The notes beneath the pieces were generated by a model. The model saw only the letters and a program-made list of their open reading frames with translations, did not search any database and was not told the origin of the DNA. This document shows, one piece after another, positions 50,951 to 59,799 of a stretch of DNA of 64,000 nt. Source of the DNA: Sphingomonas sp. DG1-23 (GTDB lineage Bacteria; Pseudomonadota; Alphaproteobacteria; Sphingomonadales; Sphingomonadaceae); NCBI RefSeq assembly GCF_030730875.1, contig NZ_JAVAMA010000012.1, positions 1 to 64,000 of the forward strand. The letters are read 5' to 3'. Numbering within the stretch: the stretch's first letter is position 1; each line of letters starts with the position of its first letter. A program made the position numbers and the translations under genes.

Positions 50951-52561
50951 ATGCTGCTGCGAATATCGTCGCGTTTCCTTGCCAAGGCTTTCGCCGCGGC
51001 GGTTCTGGTCGTGCTGGCCGACCGGCTGTTCTGGGTCGAGAAAGGCGCCGGCTCGACGCTCGGCTTCTTCGCGCTGGCGTGGGTCGTCGCGACGCTCGCG
51101 CTCGCGCCGAGGATCCGGCGCGACCGTCGCAGCTGGATTGCCGCGATCGGTGCGTTGCTGCTCGCGGCGCCGTTGCTCGACGCGCCCGGTCTGGTCGCAT
51201 TGATCCTGTTCTGGACCAGCCTGACGATGACGGTGCTGCTGCCGCGCGCGCCGGGCTTCGATCATGCCGGTCGCTGGGTGCTGCGGCTGATCCTGCACGC
51301 CATCGCGAGCGCAGTTGGCCCGTGGCAGGATCTCTTGCAGCTCCGCCGGCCGCTCGGCCGCAACCTGCCGAAGCGGCGAATCCTGCCCCTGCTGCCGCTG
51401 CCGTTGATCGGCGGCGCCGTGTTCCTCGCTCTGTTCGCCAGCGCCAACCCGGTGATCGGGGACGCGCTGTACAATATCGGTGCGCCGCGCCTCGACGATG
51501 AATCGATCGGCCGCTTCCTGTTCTGGATCGCGATCCTGACCATTGTCTGGGCGACGCTGCGCCCGCGCCGGATCGATCTCCCCGCGATCGCGCCCTCGGC
51601 CGGCGCGCCGCTGACGCTGCCCGGAATCTCCACCGGATCGGTGCTGCTCGCCTTGCTTACCTTCAACGCCTTGTTCGCGCTGCAAAACGGCCTCGACATC
51701 GCGTTCCTGTGGAGCGGCGCGCCGCTGCCCGAAGGCGTGACTCTCGCCGATTATGCCCATCGCGGCGCCTATCCGCTGATCGCCACCGCATTGCTCGCCG
51801 GGCTTTTCGTCCTCGTCGCGCTGCGGCCCGGCTCGGCCACGGCGGCGGTTCCGGCGATCCGCCGGCTGGTGGTGCTGTGGATCGCGCAGAACGTGTTCCT
51901 CGTCGCCTCCAGCATCCTGCGCACGATCGACTATATCGAAGCCTATTCGCTGACCGGGCTGCGCATCGCCGCGCTGATCTGGATGGCGCTGGTCGCGCTC
52001 GGGCTGATGCTGATCGTCTGGCGGATGCTGCACGGGCGTAGCGCCGGATGGCTGATCAACGCCAATGTCGCCGCTGCGCTGGCTGTGCTCGGCGGCGCCA
52101 CGATGATCGATCTCGGCGCGACCGCCGCGGCGTGGAATGTCCGCCATGCGCGCGAAGTGGGCGGCGAGGGGGCGGCGCTCGACCTCTGCTATCTCGACGG
52201 CCTCGGGTCTTCCGCGCTGACCTCGCTGGTCGCGCTCGAGCTGCGTCCCGACCTAAAGCCCGATTTCGCCGATCGCGTCGCGTGGGTGCGCCACCGCGCG
52301 CTCCACCAGACGCTCGATCGCCAGCGCGGCGGCGACTGGACGTGGCGGGACTCGCGCCGGTTGCGGCAGGTCCGGACCATGCTCGCCGGAAGCAGGCTGT
52401 CGGTGCCCTCCGCCGGACCGGCAGGACGCGACTGCAACGGCTTCCTGCTGCCTCCGCCCGCTCCCGCGGAGCGGGCGCCGGCCGAGGCCCCCGAGCCGAC
52501 CGCATCGGTTGCCGAGCAACTCGTGCCCATGCCGGCATTGACGGAAGGGCCTGTGCGATGA
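50951..52561 (+). CDS. DUF4173-like polytopic membrane protein in a two-component operon
   Basis: A 536-aa protein with roughly eleven hydrophobic segments in its first 390 residues and a soluble C-terminal domain (about 400-536). Family-like parts are LRLILHAIASAVGPWQDLLQL, SANPVIGDALYNIG, NALFALQNGLDIAFLWSGAPLPEGVTLADYAHRGAYPLIATALLAGLFVL and RTIDYIEAYSLTGLRIAALIWM, which match my memory of DUF4173 (formerly grouped with DUF4153). The biochemical role is unknown. Its stop overlaps the response-regulator start (ATGA), so it is co-translated with the two-component pair and may be its accessory sensor or its effector. Confidence 0.8.
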   Translation: MLLRISSRFLAKAFAAAVLVVLADRLFWVEKGAGSTLGFFALAWVVATLALAPRIRRDRRSWIAAIGALLLAAPLLDAPGLVALILFWTSLTMTVLLPRAPGFDHAGRWVLRLILHAIASAVGPWQDLLQLRRPLGRNLPKRRILPLLPLPLIGGAVFLALFASANPVIGDALYNIGAPRLDDESIGRFLFWIAILTIVWATLRPRRIDLPAIAPSAGAPLTLPGISTGSVLLALLTFNALFALQNGLDIAFLWSGAPLPEGVTLADYAHRGAYPLIATALLAGLFVLVALRPGSATAAVPAIRRLVVLWIAQNVFLVASSILRTIDYIEAYSLTGLRIAALIWMALVALGLMLIVWRMLHGRSAGWLINANVAAALAVLGGATMIDLGATAAAWNVRHAREVGGEGAALDLCYLDGLGSSALTSLVALELRPDLKPDFADRVAWVRHRALHQTLDRQRGGDWTWRDSRRLRQVRTMLAGSRLSVPSAGPAGRDCNGFLLPPPAPAERAPAEAPEPTASVAEQLVPMPALTEGPVR

Positions 52562-53277
52562 TCATGTGCCCCATGCCGCGCACCATCCTGATCGCCGATG
52601 ACGATCCGCACATTCGCCAATTGCTCGCCTTTGCCTTCGCCAAGGCCGGACTCGACACGATCGAGGCCGATGACGGCGAGGCAGTGCTCGATCTGGTCGC
52701 GCGGCAGCGGGTCGATCTGGTGGTGCTCGACATCAACATGCCGCGGATGGACGGGCTCGAAACCTGTCGGCGGTTGCGCGCCGCCGGCGATCTGCCGATC
52801 CTGTTCCTGTCGTCGCGCGACGACGAGATCGATCGCGTGCTCGGGATCGAGCTGGGTGCCGACGATTATGTCGTGAAGCCTTTCTCGCCGCGCGAAGTGG
52901 TGGCGCGGTCGATGGCGATCCTGCGGCGGGCGAGCGCGCGGCCGCCCGAAATCGACGAGGGCCGGCGGATCGAGCATGGCCGGCTCGCGCTCGACGTCGA
53001 CGGCTGGCGCGCGACCTGGGCGGGGGACGAGATCGCATTGACCGTCACCGAATTCTCGATCCTGCGCACGCTGGCGGTGATGCCGGCCAAGGTGTTCAGC
53101 CGCGACGCGATCATCGATCGGCTCCACGGCCCCGGCTTCGCCGTGACCGATCGGACGATCGACAGCCATATCCGCAATCTGCGCGGCAAGTTCGCCGGGG
53201 TCGGCGCCACCGACGTGATCGAGACGCGCGCCGGGGTGGGCTATCGCATCGGGAGCTGCACGGGCGCGCAGGCGTGA
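52558..53277 (+). CDS. OmpR-family response regulator
   Basis: A 239-aa regulator: a receiver with acidic pocket ADDDPHIR, phospho-acceptor Asp58 in LVVLDINMPRMDG, Ser/Thr switch LFLSSRDDE and Lys in DYVVKPFSPREVV. An OmpR/PhoB winged helix follows (EIALTVTEFSILRTLAVMPAKVFSRDAIIDRLHG, DSHIRNLRGKF, GVGYRIG). The start at 52558 overlaps the membrane-protein stop; a second ATG four codons later (MPRTIL) could also serve. Its stop overlaps the kinase start (GTGA). Target genes are unknown. Confidence 0.95.
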   Translation: MIMCPMPRTILIADDDPHIRQLLAFAFAKAGLDTIEADDGEAVLDLVARQRVDLVVLDINMPRMDGLETCRRLRAAGDLPILFLSSRDDEIDRVLGIELGADDYVVKPFSPREVVARSMAILRRASARPPEIDEGRRIEHGRLALDVDGWRATWAGDEIALTVTEFSILRTLAVMPAKVFSRDAIIDRLHGPGFAVTDRTIDSHIRNLRGKFAGVGATDVIETRAGVGYRIGSCTGAQA

Positions 53278-54863
53278 TCGGCGCGTTCAAGGCGGTCCTC
53301 AAGCGGCACTGGCCGGCGCTCAGGCTGCGGACGATCCTGTTCGGCACTCTGCTGTTCACCGCGGCGCTGCCGGGAGTGGGAGCTTTGTTCCTGCGGGTCT
53401 ATGAGAATACCCTCGTCCGCCAGACCGAGGCCGAATTGATCGCGCAGGGCGCCGCGCTCGCCGGGGCGGCGCAGGCGCTGTGGCCGGGAGTCGCGCCCGG
53501 CTCGACCGATCCGCGGCCTTGGCGCGCCGAAGCTTCGACCATCGACCTGCGCACGACGCAGGTGCTGCCCGAGCGTCCGCACGCGGTGCCGCGTACCGTT
53601 GCGCCGGATCCCGAAGCGCTCGCGATGGCCGGGCGGCTGCATCCGATCCTCGCCCAGACCGCGCGCACCACGCTCGCCTCGCTCCAGTTGATCGACCGCA
53701 ACGGCGTGGTGCTGATCGGGCATGAAGCCGGCGGCTCCTATGCCCGGCTCCCCGAGGTCGCCGCGGCGCTGCGGGGCAGGGTGCGGACGGTGCTGCGCAC
53801 CAACGGCGCGTACAGCCAGGTTTACGCTTTCGAATGGCTCAGCCGCGCCTCGTCGCTCAGGATCCACCACGTCCGGCCGATCGTCGTCGACGGCCACGTC
53901 GTCGGCGCGCTGCTGCTGTCGCGCTCGCCGCGCGCGCTGTTCCGCGGGCTCTATGACGATCGCGGCAAGATATTGCTCGGCATCGGCCTGATCTTCGTCG
54001 TGTTGCTGCTGCTGACGGGATTGTTGTCGCGGGGCATCGCCAGGCCGATCGAGGCGCTCGGCGAAGCGACCCGCGGCGTCGCCAAGGGCACGGGTTCGGT
54101 GCCCGGCACGCCGGTCACCGCGGCGATCGAGATCCGCGCCCTGTTCGAGAATTTTCGCGCGATGGCCGCGGCGATCGACCGCCGCTCGCGCTATCTGCGC
54201 GATTTCGCCGCGTCGGTGAGCCACGAGTTCAAGACGCCGCTCGCCGGCATATCGGGCGCGATCGAATTGTTCGAGGATCACGGCGCGACCATGACGCCGA
54301 CCGAGCGCGAACGCTTCCTCGGCAATATCAAGGCCGATGCCGCGCGGCTGTCGCAATTGGTCACCCGGCTGCTCGATCTCGCCCGCGCCGACATGGCCCA
54401 GCCCGGCCCCGACGTCGCCGCCGATGCGCTGGCGGCGATCCGCCGGGTGGCCGATGCGCATGACGGGCCGGGCTTCCGCGTGCGGCTCGATGCGGGTGCG
54501 GCCTTGCCGCTGGTCGCGGTGCAGGATTCGACCGTCGAAATGGTGCTCACTACCCTGATCGAGAATGCCCGGCAGGCAGGCGCCGGCGAGGTGACGATCG
54601 CGCTGGCGCAAATGGGCGGTGATCTGGCCATGACGGTCACCGACAATGGCCGCGGCATCGCGCCGGCCGATGCCGAGCGGGTCTTCGAGCCGTTCTTCAC
54701 CACGCGCCGCGCCGCGGGCGGCACCGGTCTCGGGCTGGCGATCGCGATGTCGCTGCTCCGCGCCGAGCACGCCCGTCTCACGCTCGTGCCGGTGGCGCAG
54801 GGCACGCGCTTCGCCGTCACCTTGCCGATCGTTCAGGGTGCGGGCGCGATCTCGAAGATGTAG
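53274..54863 (+). CDS. Transmembrane sensor histidine kinase
   Basis: A 529-aa kinase. A first membrane helix (about 19-40) is followed by a periplasmic sensor of about 185 residues (SLQLIDRNGVVLIGHEAGGSYARLPEVAAALRG suggests a Cache-like fold). A second helix (ILLGIGLIFVVLLLLTGLL), a HAMP region and the H-box RDFAASVSHEFKTPLAGISGA with His317 follow. The ATPase has N-box LIENARQAG, G1 TDNGRGIAPADAERVFEPF and G2 GGTGLGLAIA. It is the cognate partner of the overlapping response regulator. The last 31 bp overlap the convergent GT39 gene. Confidence 0.95.
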   Translation: MIGAFKAVLKRHWPALRLRTILFGTLLFTAALPGVGALFLRVYENTLVRQTEAELIAQGAALAGAAQALWPGVAPGSTDPRPWRAEASTIDLRTTQVLPERPHAVPRTVAPDPEALAMAGRLHPILAQTARTTLASLQLIDRNGVVLIGHEAGGSYARLPEVAAALRGRVRTVLRTNGAYSQVYAFEWLSRASSLRIHHVRPIVVDGHVVGALLLSRSPRALFRGLYDDRGKILLGIGLIFVVLLLLTGLLSRGIARPIEALGEATRGVAKGTGSVPGTPVTAAIEIRALFENFRAMAAAIDRRSRYLRDFAASVSHEFKTPLAGISGAIELFEDHGATMTPTERERFLGNIKADAARLSQLVTRLLDLARADMAQPGPDVAADALAAIRRVADAHDGPGFRVRLDAGAALPLVAVQDSTVEMVLTTLIENARQAGAGEVTIALAQMGGDLAMTVTDNGRGIAPADAERVFEPFFTTRRAAGGTGLGLAIAMSLLRAEHARLTLVPVAQGTRFAVTLPIVQGAGAISKM

Positions 54864-56485
54864 ATCGTCGGGCCGCCGCGCACGCCGGCGACGGGTGCGA
54901 TCACCTGCCGCAATGCGCTCCCCCGGCTGAGCTCGGCATAGCGCCGCCACTCCGCCGGAAACTGCGCTCGATCGTCGCGATAGCGGTCGTAGTGGCTCAG
55001 GATCGCGAAGCGCGCGCGGCAGCCGGGGAGGCGGGAGAGCGTGACGCTGCCGAGGTCGACCAGCGGACTCCCCGCGCGCCTTGTCTCGGCCTCGGCATAG
55101 CGGATGCGGCCGGCGAGCGCGGCGCGGGCGTCGATGCAGCCGGCGGTGCCGAGCGGGAACAGCAAGTGCCACGGTCCGTGGATCAGATCGATCGCGGCAT
55201 GCTCGACGAGAATGCTGCTTCCCGCCGGAATGTGTGCGCGCGCCCAGGCCGAGGCGCGCTGGCGGGTGTCGTCCGCCCGCGCATCCGCCCGCGCCTGCGC
55301 CGCCGACACCATCGGCACCATCAGCAGCAGCGCCGCGACCGGCTCGAGCCCGCGCAGCTGCCGGCCCGATCGCGCCCGCAGCCAGTCGGCACTGCAGGTC
55401 AGCGCATAACCCGCCGCGATCGCCGCGATCGGCAGCAGCGGGATCAGCCAGCGTTCCCAGCGCAGCGCCTGGATGCCGATCAGCACGACGAACGCCGCGA
55501 CCCCGGGCAGTATCGCGACCGCAGCGACCCGGTTGCGCAGCGGCAGCAGCACGATGCCCAGCCCGGCGAGCGCAAGACCTGCCACGCCGAACGACTCGAG
55601 CATCGGGCCTCCCAGATACCAGCCGAGATTGGCGAGCAGCCCGCCGCCGGTGGCACCCGGATGGATCGGCCGCGCCTCGCCGCCGAGGTTCCGGATCACC
55701 GTCGGATAATCGAGCAGCAGATAGGGCGAGGCGAGCAGCAGCCCCGCCACCGCCGTCGCCGCGAACGCCAGCAATCTGGGCGCATCGCGATTGCCCCGCG
55801 CGATCCGCCACAGCCCGATCGCGATCGGGCTCGCCGCGATCGTCGCGGCGGGCCATTTGGTCGCGCAGCCGAGCCCGACGAACAGCCCCGCCAGCAGATA
55901 GTCGCGCAGCCGGCCGTTCTCCGCGACCGCCAGCGACGACATCAGACAGAGCAGCATGAAGATGCTCACCTGGATGTCGGTGCGGATCACTTGCGAATAG
56001 TCGATGTGCAGCGAATTGACCGCGAGAAAGCCGGCGGCGATCAGCCCGGTCCGCACCCCGCCGATCCGCCGTCCCAGCCGCCACGTCAGATAGACGCAGA
56101 GCACGCCGCACGCCGCGATCAGCAGCCGGGCAGGGAGAAACAATATCCCGGGATCGGCATAGACCGCGCGCACGAACGCATCGCTATCGGCATAATGCCC
56201 GGTGGCGATGCCGATCGCGCCGACCGCGAAACTGACCGCCGCGAGGCAATAGAGCGTGATCGTGCCCGGATGGCCGAACCAGCCGGGGTTGAGGCTGTGG
56301 TTCCGCAGCATCTCGATCGCGGTCATCATGAACAGCGGCTCGTCGGGATCGTTGAGCGCGGGCAGCCCGAAGCCGATCCCGCGCACCCGCAGCCCGGCCG
56401 CGACCAGCAATATCAGCAGCAATAGGCCGCGCTGCGTCCAGGAATCGCCATTCGGCTTACGGGCTGGGGGGGAGGGTTCCGTCAT
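54833..56485 (-). CDS. GT39-like (ArnT/PMT-type) membrane glycosyltransferase
   Basis: A 550-aa integral-membrane protein with about a dozen helices and the GT-C layout. The first extracytoplasmic loop carries the acidic catalytic motif GLPALNDPDEPLFMMTAIEML. Further loops (HPGTITLYCL, RLLIAACGVLCVYLTWRLGRRIGGV, HIDYSQVIRTDIQVS) resemble dolichyl-phosphate-mannose or undecaprenyl-phosphate-sugar transferases. It would transfer a lipid-linked sugar to a glycan or protein in the periplasm. The start at 56485 (MTEPSPPARKP) is preferred to an in-frame ATG at 56626, which lies inside divergent rfbF. It abuts the CDP-sugar genes and probably belongs to the surface-glycan cluster. Confidence 0.85.
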   Translation of the reverse strand: MTEPSPPARKPNGDSWTQRGLLLLILLVAAGLRVRGIGFGLPALNDPDEPLFMMTAIEMLRNHSLNPGWFGHPGTITLYCLAAVSFAVGAIGIATGHYADSDAFVRAVYADPGILFLPARLLIAACGVLCVYLTWRLGRRIGGVRTGLIAAGFLAVNSLHIDYSQVIRTDIQVSIFMLLCLMSSLAVAENGRLRDYLLAGLFVGLGCATKWPAATIAASPIAIGLWRIARGNRDAPRLLAFAATAVAGLLLASPYLLLDYPTVIRNLGGEARPIHPGATGGGLLANLGWYLGGPMLESFGVAGLALAGLGIVLLPLRNRVAAVAILPGVAAFVVLIGIQALRWERWLIPLLPIAAIAAGYALTCSADWLRARSGRQLRGLEPVAALLLMVPMVSAAQARADARADDTRQRASAWARAHIPAGSSILVEHAAIDLIHGPWHLLFPLGTAGCIDARAALAGRIRYAEAETRRAGSPLVDLGSVTLSRLPGCRARFAILSHYDRYRDDRAQFPAEWRRYAELSRGSALRQVIAPVAGVRGGPTIYIFEIAPAP

Positions 56486-56513
56486 CGTGCTGAAGTGATG
56501 ACGTGGAGTGACG

Positions 56514-57287
56514 ATGCGAACCGTAATCCTGGCCGGCGGTCTGGGCACCCGGCTCGGCGAAGAGACGTCGGTGCGGCCGAAGCCGATGGTCGAGATCGGC
56601 GGCATGCCGATCCTCTGGCATATCATGAAGATCTATTCGTCGAGCGGTTTCAACGACTTCGTCGTGTGCCTCGGCTATAAGGGCTATCTGATCAAGGAGT
56701 TCTTCGCGAACTATTTCCTCCACACCTCCGACGTGACGATCGATCTGCGCGGCGGCAACGGCATGGAGGTGCATTATGCCCGCAGCGAGCCGTGGCGGAT
56801 CACCCTGGTCGAGACCGGCGCCTCGACGATGACCGGCGGACGGCTGGCGGCGATCCGTCCCTATCTCGATCCCGACGAGCCGTTCTGCTTCACCTATGGC
56901 GACGGCGTCGCCGATATCGACGTCGGCGCCCTCGTCGATTTCCACAAAGCGCACGGCCACCGCGCGACGATCACTTCGGTCTCGCCGCCCGGCCGCTTCG
57001 GCGCGCTCGAATTCGATGCGGGCAAGGTCGTCGATTTCAAGGAGAAGCCTGCGGGCGACGGCGGCCAGATCAATGGCGGCTTCTTCGTCGCCGATCCTTC
57101 GGTGCTCGACCTGGTCGACGGACCCGACACCGTCTGGGAGGCCGGGCCGCTCGAGCGTCTCGCGCGCGGCGGCGAATTGATGGGCTATCGCCACGAAGGC
57201 TTCTGGCAGCCGATGGATACGCTGCGCGACAAGCTCTATCTCGACGAATTGTGGAAGGCCGGCAACGCGCCGTGGAAGCGCTGGTGA
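56514..57287 (+). CDS. rfbF: Glucose-1-phosphate cytidylyltransferase
   Basis: A 257-aa enzyme making CDP-glucose from CTP and glucose 1-phosphate, first step toward CDP-linked deoxysugars. Motifs are VILAGGLGTRLGEETSVRPKPMVEIGGMPILWHIMKIYS (CTP and phosphate binding), FVVCLGYKGYLIKEFFANYF, and CFTYGDGVADIDVGALVDFH with the metal-binding Asp; GGQINGGFFV and GYRHEGFWQPMDTLRDK follow. The length matches RfbF/AscA. The ATG at 56514 has GTGGAG just upstream. It overlaps rfbG and is divergent from the GT39-like gene with only 28 bp between starts. Confidence 0.96.
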   Translation: MRTVILAGGLGTRLGEETSVRPKPMVEIGGMPILWHIMKIYSSSGFNDFVVCLGYKGYLIKEFFANYFLHTSDVTIDLRGGNGMEVHYARSEPWRITLVETGASTMTGGRLAAIRPYLDPDEPFCFTYGDGVADIDVGALVDFHKAHGHRATITSVSPPGRFGALEFDAGKVVDFKEKPAGDGGQINGGFFVADPSVLDLVDGPDTVWEAGPLERLARGGELMGYRHEGFWQPMDTLRDKLYLDELWKAGNAPWKRW

Positions 57288-58372
57288 ACGGCTGGCGCGG
57301 CCGCCGGGTCCTGATCACTGGCCATACCGGCTTCAAGGGCAGCTGGCTGAGCCTGTGGCTGCACGCGCTCGGCGCCGAAGTCACCGGCTTCGCGCTGCCG
57401 CCGCCCAGCGATCCGAGCCTGTTCGGAGCGGCGCGGATCGCCGACCTGATCGAGCATCACCAGGGCGATGTCCGCGATCTCACCGCGGTCCGTGCGGTGG
57501 TCGAGGCGTCGCGGCCCGAAGTGATCTTCCACCTCGCCGCCCAGCCTCTGGTGCGGCTTTCGTACCGCGAGCCGGTCGAGACCTATGCCACCAACGTGAT
57601 GGGGACGGTGCATCTGCTCGAGGCGGCGCGCCGGGCGCCCGGCGTCAAGGCGATCGTCTGCGTCACCAGCGACAAATGCTACGAGAATCGCGAATGGGTG
57701 TGGCCGTATCGCGAGAGCGATCCGATGGGTGGGCACGATCCGTACAGCAGCAGCAAGGGCTGCGCCGAGCTGGTCGCGGCCGCCTGGCGTAGCTCGTTCT
57801 TCGCGCAGGGACCGGGGCTGGCCACGGTCCGCGCCGGCAATGTCATCGGCGGTGGCGACTGGGCGAGCGACCGGCTGATCCCCGATCTGGTCCGCGCCTT
57901 CGAAGCCGGCGCGTCGCCGCTGATCCGTTCGCCGGACTCGGTGCGTCCGTGGCAGCATGTGCTCGAGGCGCTGGGCGGCTATCTCCAGATCGCCGGGCGG
58001 CTGCTCGCCGGCGAGCGCCAATTCGCCGATGCGTGGAACTTCGGACCGGCGGACGACGACACGCGTCCGGTATCGTGGATCGTCGAGCGGATGCGCGCTG
58101 CATGGGGCGGGACGCCGCCGCCAGAGGCCGATCATGGTTCGCGGGTCCACGAGGCGGGGCTGCTTCGGCTCGATTGCTCGAAGGCGCGCGCGGCGCTGGG
58201 CTGGCAGCCGGCGCTCGACCTTGAAACCGCGCTCGACTGGATCGTCGACTGGCACAAGGCGGTCGGCCGCGGCGAGGATGCCCGCGCAGTGACGCTCGCC
58301 CAGATCGCGGACTATTCGGTGGCGGCAAGCGATCCCCATATCGGGATCCGTTTCGTCCCTCAGGTTGCCTGA
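57284..58372 (+). CDS. rfbG: CDP-glucose 4,6-dehydratase
   Basis: A 362-aa extended SDR enzyme turning CDP-glucose into CDP-4-keto-6-deoxyglucose. NAD-binding GHTGFKGSWLSLWLHALGAEVTGFALPPPSDPSLF is characteristic of the CDP-specific dehydratases; the catalytic region is VCVTSDKCYENREW with YRESDPMGGHDPYSSSKGCAELV supplying the Tyr-x3-Lys. RAGNVIGGGDWASDRLIPDL and SVRPWQHVLEALGGYL complete the signature. The start is GTG at 57284, overlapping the rfbF stop (GTGA) with GGAAG 5 nt before it; GTG at 57272 is an alternative. A terminator-like repeat follows. Confidence 0.95.
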   Translation: MNGWRGRRVLITGHTGFKGSWLSLWLHALGAEVTGFALPPPSDPSLFGAARIADLIEHHQGDVRDLTAVRAVVEASRPEVIFHLAAQPLVRLSYREPVETYATNVMGTVHLLEAARRAPGVKAIVCVTSDKCYENREWVWPYRESDPMGGHDPYSSSKGCAELVAAAWRSSFFAQGPGLATVRAGNVIGGGDWASDRLIPDLVRAFEAGASPLIRSPDSVRPWQHVLEALGGYLQIAGRLLAGERQFADAWNFGPADDDTRPVSWIVERMRAAWGGTPPPEADHGSRVHEAGLLRLDCSKARAALGWQPALDLETALDWIVDWHKAVGRGEDARAVTLAQIADYSVAASDPHIGIRFVPQVA

Positions 58373-58380
58373 ATAACCTT

Positions 58381-58485
58381 CACCCCCGCGAAAGCGGGGG
58401 CCCATCTCCCGGATCTTCCGCTCTCGCACCGGGGCTCTTGTCGACCCCGCAGGAGATGGGTCCCCGCTTTCGCGGGGATGACGAG
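58381..58485. repeat. Intergenic inverted repeat, family E, between convergent genes
   Basis: Left arm CACCCCCGCGAAAGCGGGGG then CCCATCTCC; right arm GGAGATGGG then TCCCCGCTTTCGCGGGGATG. Each arm holds its own hairpin (CCCCGCnnnnGCGGGG). It occupies the gap between the convergent stops of rfbG and the methyltransferase gene and is probably a two-way terminator. Confidence 0.8.
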
Positions 58486-58492
58486 AGCTGGA

Positions 58493-59401
58493 TTATCCCG
58501 CCTTCGCCAGCGTCAGCATATTGCCCAGCCGCAATCCCAGCGACACTTCCGGCAGCGGCACGCGATCGAGCTTGATCCCGACGGTCCACGCCGCCTGGCG
58601 CGCGAGAAAGGGGAGCGGGAAATAGTTGCGGCTGCGCGTCACCTCCACGTCGGCATAGCCGGCGCGGTCGAGCAACGCCGCGATCGTCGCCGGATTGTAG
58701 AGCTCGGGATGCTGGAGGCAGAAGGGCGGCCAGCGCACTCCCATCAGGCTGCGCAGCAGCGACTTCTCGTTGTGCGTGACGATCAGCAGCGTGCCGCCGG
58801 GGCGCAATTTGGTCCGGATCTGCGCCAGCATCGCCAACGGATCGAGCAGATGATCGAGCACATGCACCATTACCGCGAGCCCGATCGACCCCTCGGGCAC
58901 CGGCGACAGGTCCTCCATGTCGGTGAGCAAGGTCGCCGGCCGGTCCCCTGCCGAAGCGCGCAGCGCGTCGTGGATCGCGCGATTGGGCTCGAACAGCCAG
59001 AAATGGGCGAAGCCGCCGCGCTGGGCAGCCTCGCGGACGATATGGCCGGTATCGGGACCGATCTCGAGATAGCCGCCATCGCGCGCGCCGTCCGCCGCGA
59101 CTGCGTCGAAATAGCCGCGCTGGGTCGCCGCGATGGCGTCGTTGGAAACGGCCTCCATATTGGGCGCCATGCTCGAATAAAGCTCGCCGAGACGCGCTCC
59201 GTCGAAGAAGACGGGATTGTAGAGCAGGCTGCAGCCGGCGCAGCGATGATAGGTGAAGAAGCGCTTCTCGCTGAACAGCCCCGACCAATAGGGCCGCAAT
59301 GCCTCCAGCGTCATCGCTTCGGCGCGGACCGGGCTGTGGGCTTCTTCCGCGCGTTCGACGCTACCGCACGCCGGGCAGGCGCGGTGGAGAAAGTCGCTCA
59401 T
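58493..59401 (-). CDS. SAM-dependent methyltransferase with N-terminal zinc ribbon
   Basis: A 302-aa class I methyltransferase. The N-terminus has two CxxC pairs (CPAC at 9-12, CAGC at 54-57), typical of zinc-binding sugar C-methyltransferases and related enzymes. The SAM-binding motif I is GGYLEIGPDTGHI, post-I FEPNRAIHDALR, and motif IV-VI SIGLAVMVHVLDHLLDPLAMLAQIRTKLRPGGTLLIVTHNEKS. By position it probably methylates the CDP-deoxysugar or the assembled glycan. The start ATG overlaps the GtrA stop by 4 bp. It is the last gene of the five-gene minus-strand operon visible here. Confidence 0.87.
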   Translation of the reverse strand: MSDFLHRACPACGSVERAEEAHSPVRAEAMTLEALRPYWSGLFSEKRFFTYHRCAGCSLLYNPVFFDGARLGELYSSMAPNMEAVSNDAIAATQRGYFDAVAADGARDGGYLEIGPDTGHIVREAAQRGGFAHFWLFEPNRAIHDALRASAGDRPATLLTDMEDLSPVPEGSIGLAVMVHVLDHLLDPLAMLAQIRTKLRPGGTLLIVTHNEKSLLRSLMGVRWPPFCLQHPELYNPATIAALLDRAGYADVEVTRSRNYFPLPFLARQAAWTVGIKLDRVPLPEVSLGLRLGNMLTLAKAG

Positions 59402-59799
59402 AGGAGCCGCCCGGCGGATCGGAAGGTGACCCGGCTGTGCCAGAACCAGCTTCCGACGATCAGCACCGCAGTGAAGCCGAGTTGCGCGACGATCGGCGGG
59501 ATCCCGCCGAGTTCGACGAGCAACGGCAGCGCGGCCCAGTTCGCGGCATAGTTGAACAGGTAGAAGCTCGAGAAGGTGCCGAATTCGCGCGCGACATTGC
59601 CGCGGGTGCGGAACACGCCGATCTTGTAGGTCGCGAAGGCGAAGCAAAGGCTGATCGCCTGCGCGACGCCGAGCGCGATCAGATAATGCGTGTGGAACGT
59701 CGGAACGCTCCACAGCAGGAGCGGGTAGATCGCCAGCCCGAACGCGGTGTTGGCCGCGCCGGCGAGCATGAAGCGCAACGGCCGTTCGCCGCGCATCAT
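59398..59799 (-). CDS. GtrA-family small membrane protein
   Basis: A 133-aa protein with four membrane helices. The N-terminus (RFMLAGAANTAFGLAIYPLLLW) and the helix 2-3 region (LGVAQAISLCFAFATYKIGVFRTRG) are the GtrA signature, and NYAANWAALPLLVELGGIPPIVAQLGFTAVLIVGSWFWHSRVTF completes it. GtrA proteins are thought to flip lipid-linked sugars (GtrB products) for O-antigen or wall modification. Both ends overlap neighbours by 4 bp (ThDP enzyme upstream, methyltransferase downstream), so it is translated as part of one operon. Confidence 0.9.
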   Translation of the reverse strand: MMRGERPLRFMLAGAANTAFGLAIYPLLLWSVPTFHTHYLIALGVAQAISLCFAFATYKIGVFRTRGNVAREFGTFSSFYLFNYAANWAALPLLVELGGIPPIVAQLGFTAVLIVGSWFWHSRVTFRSAGRLL

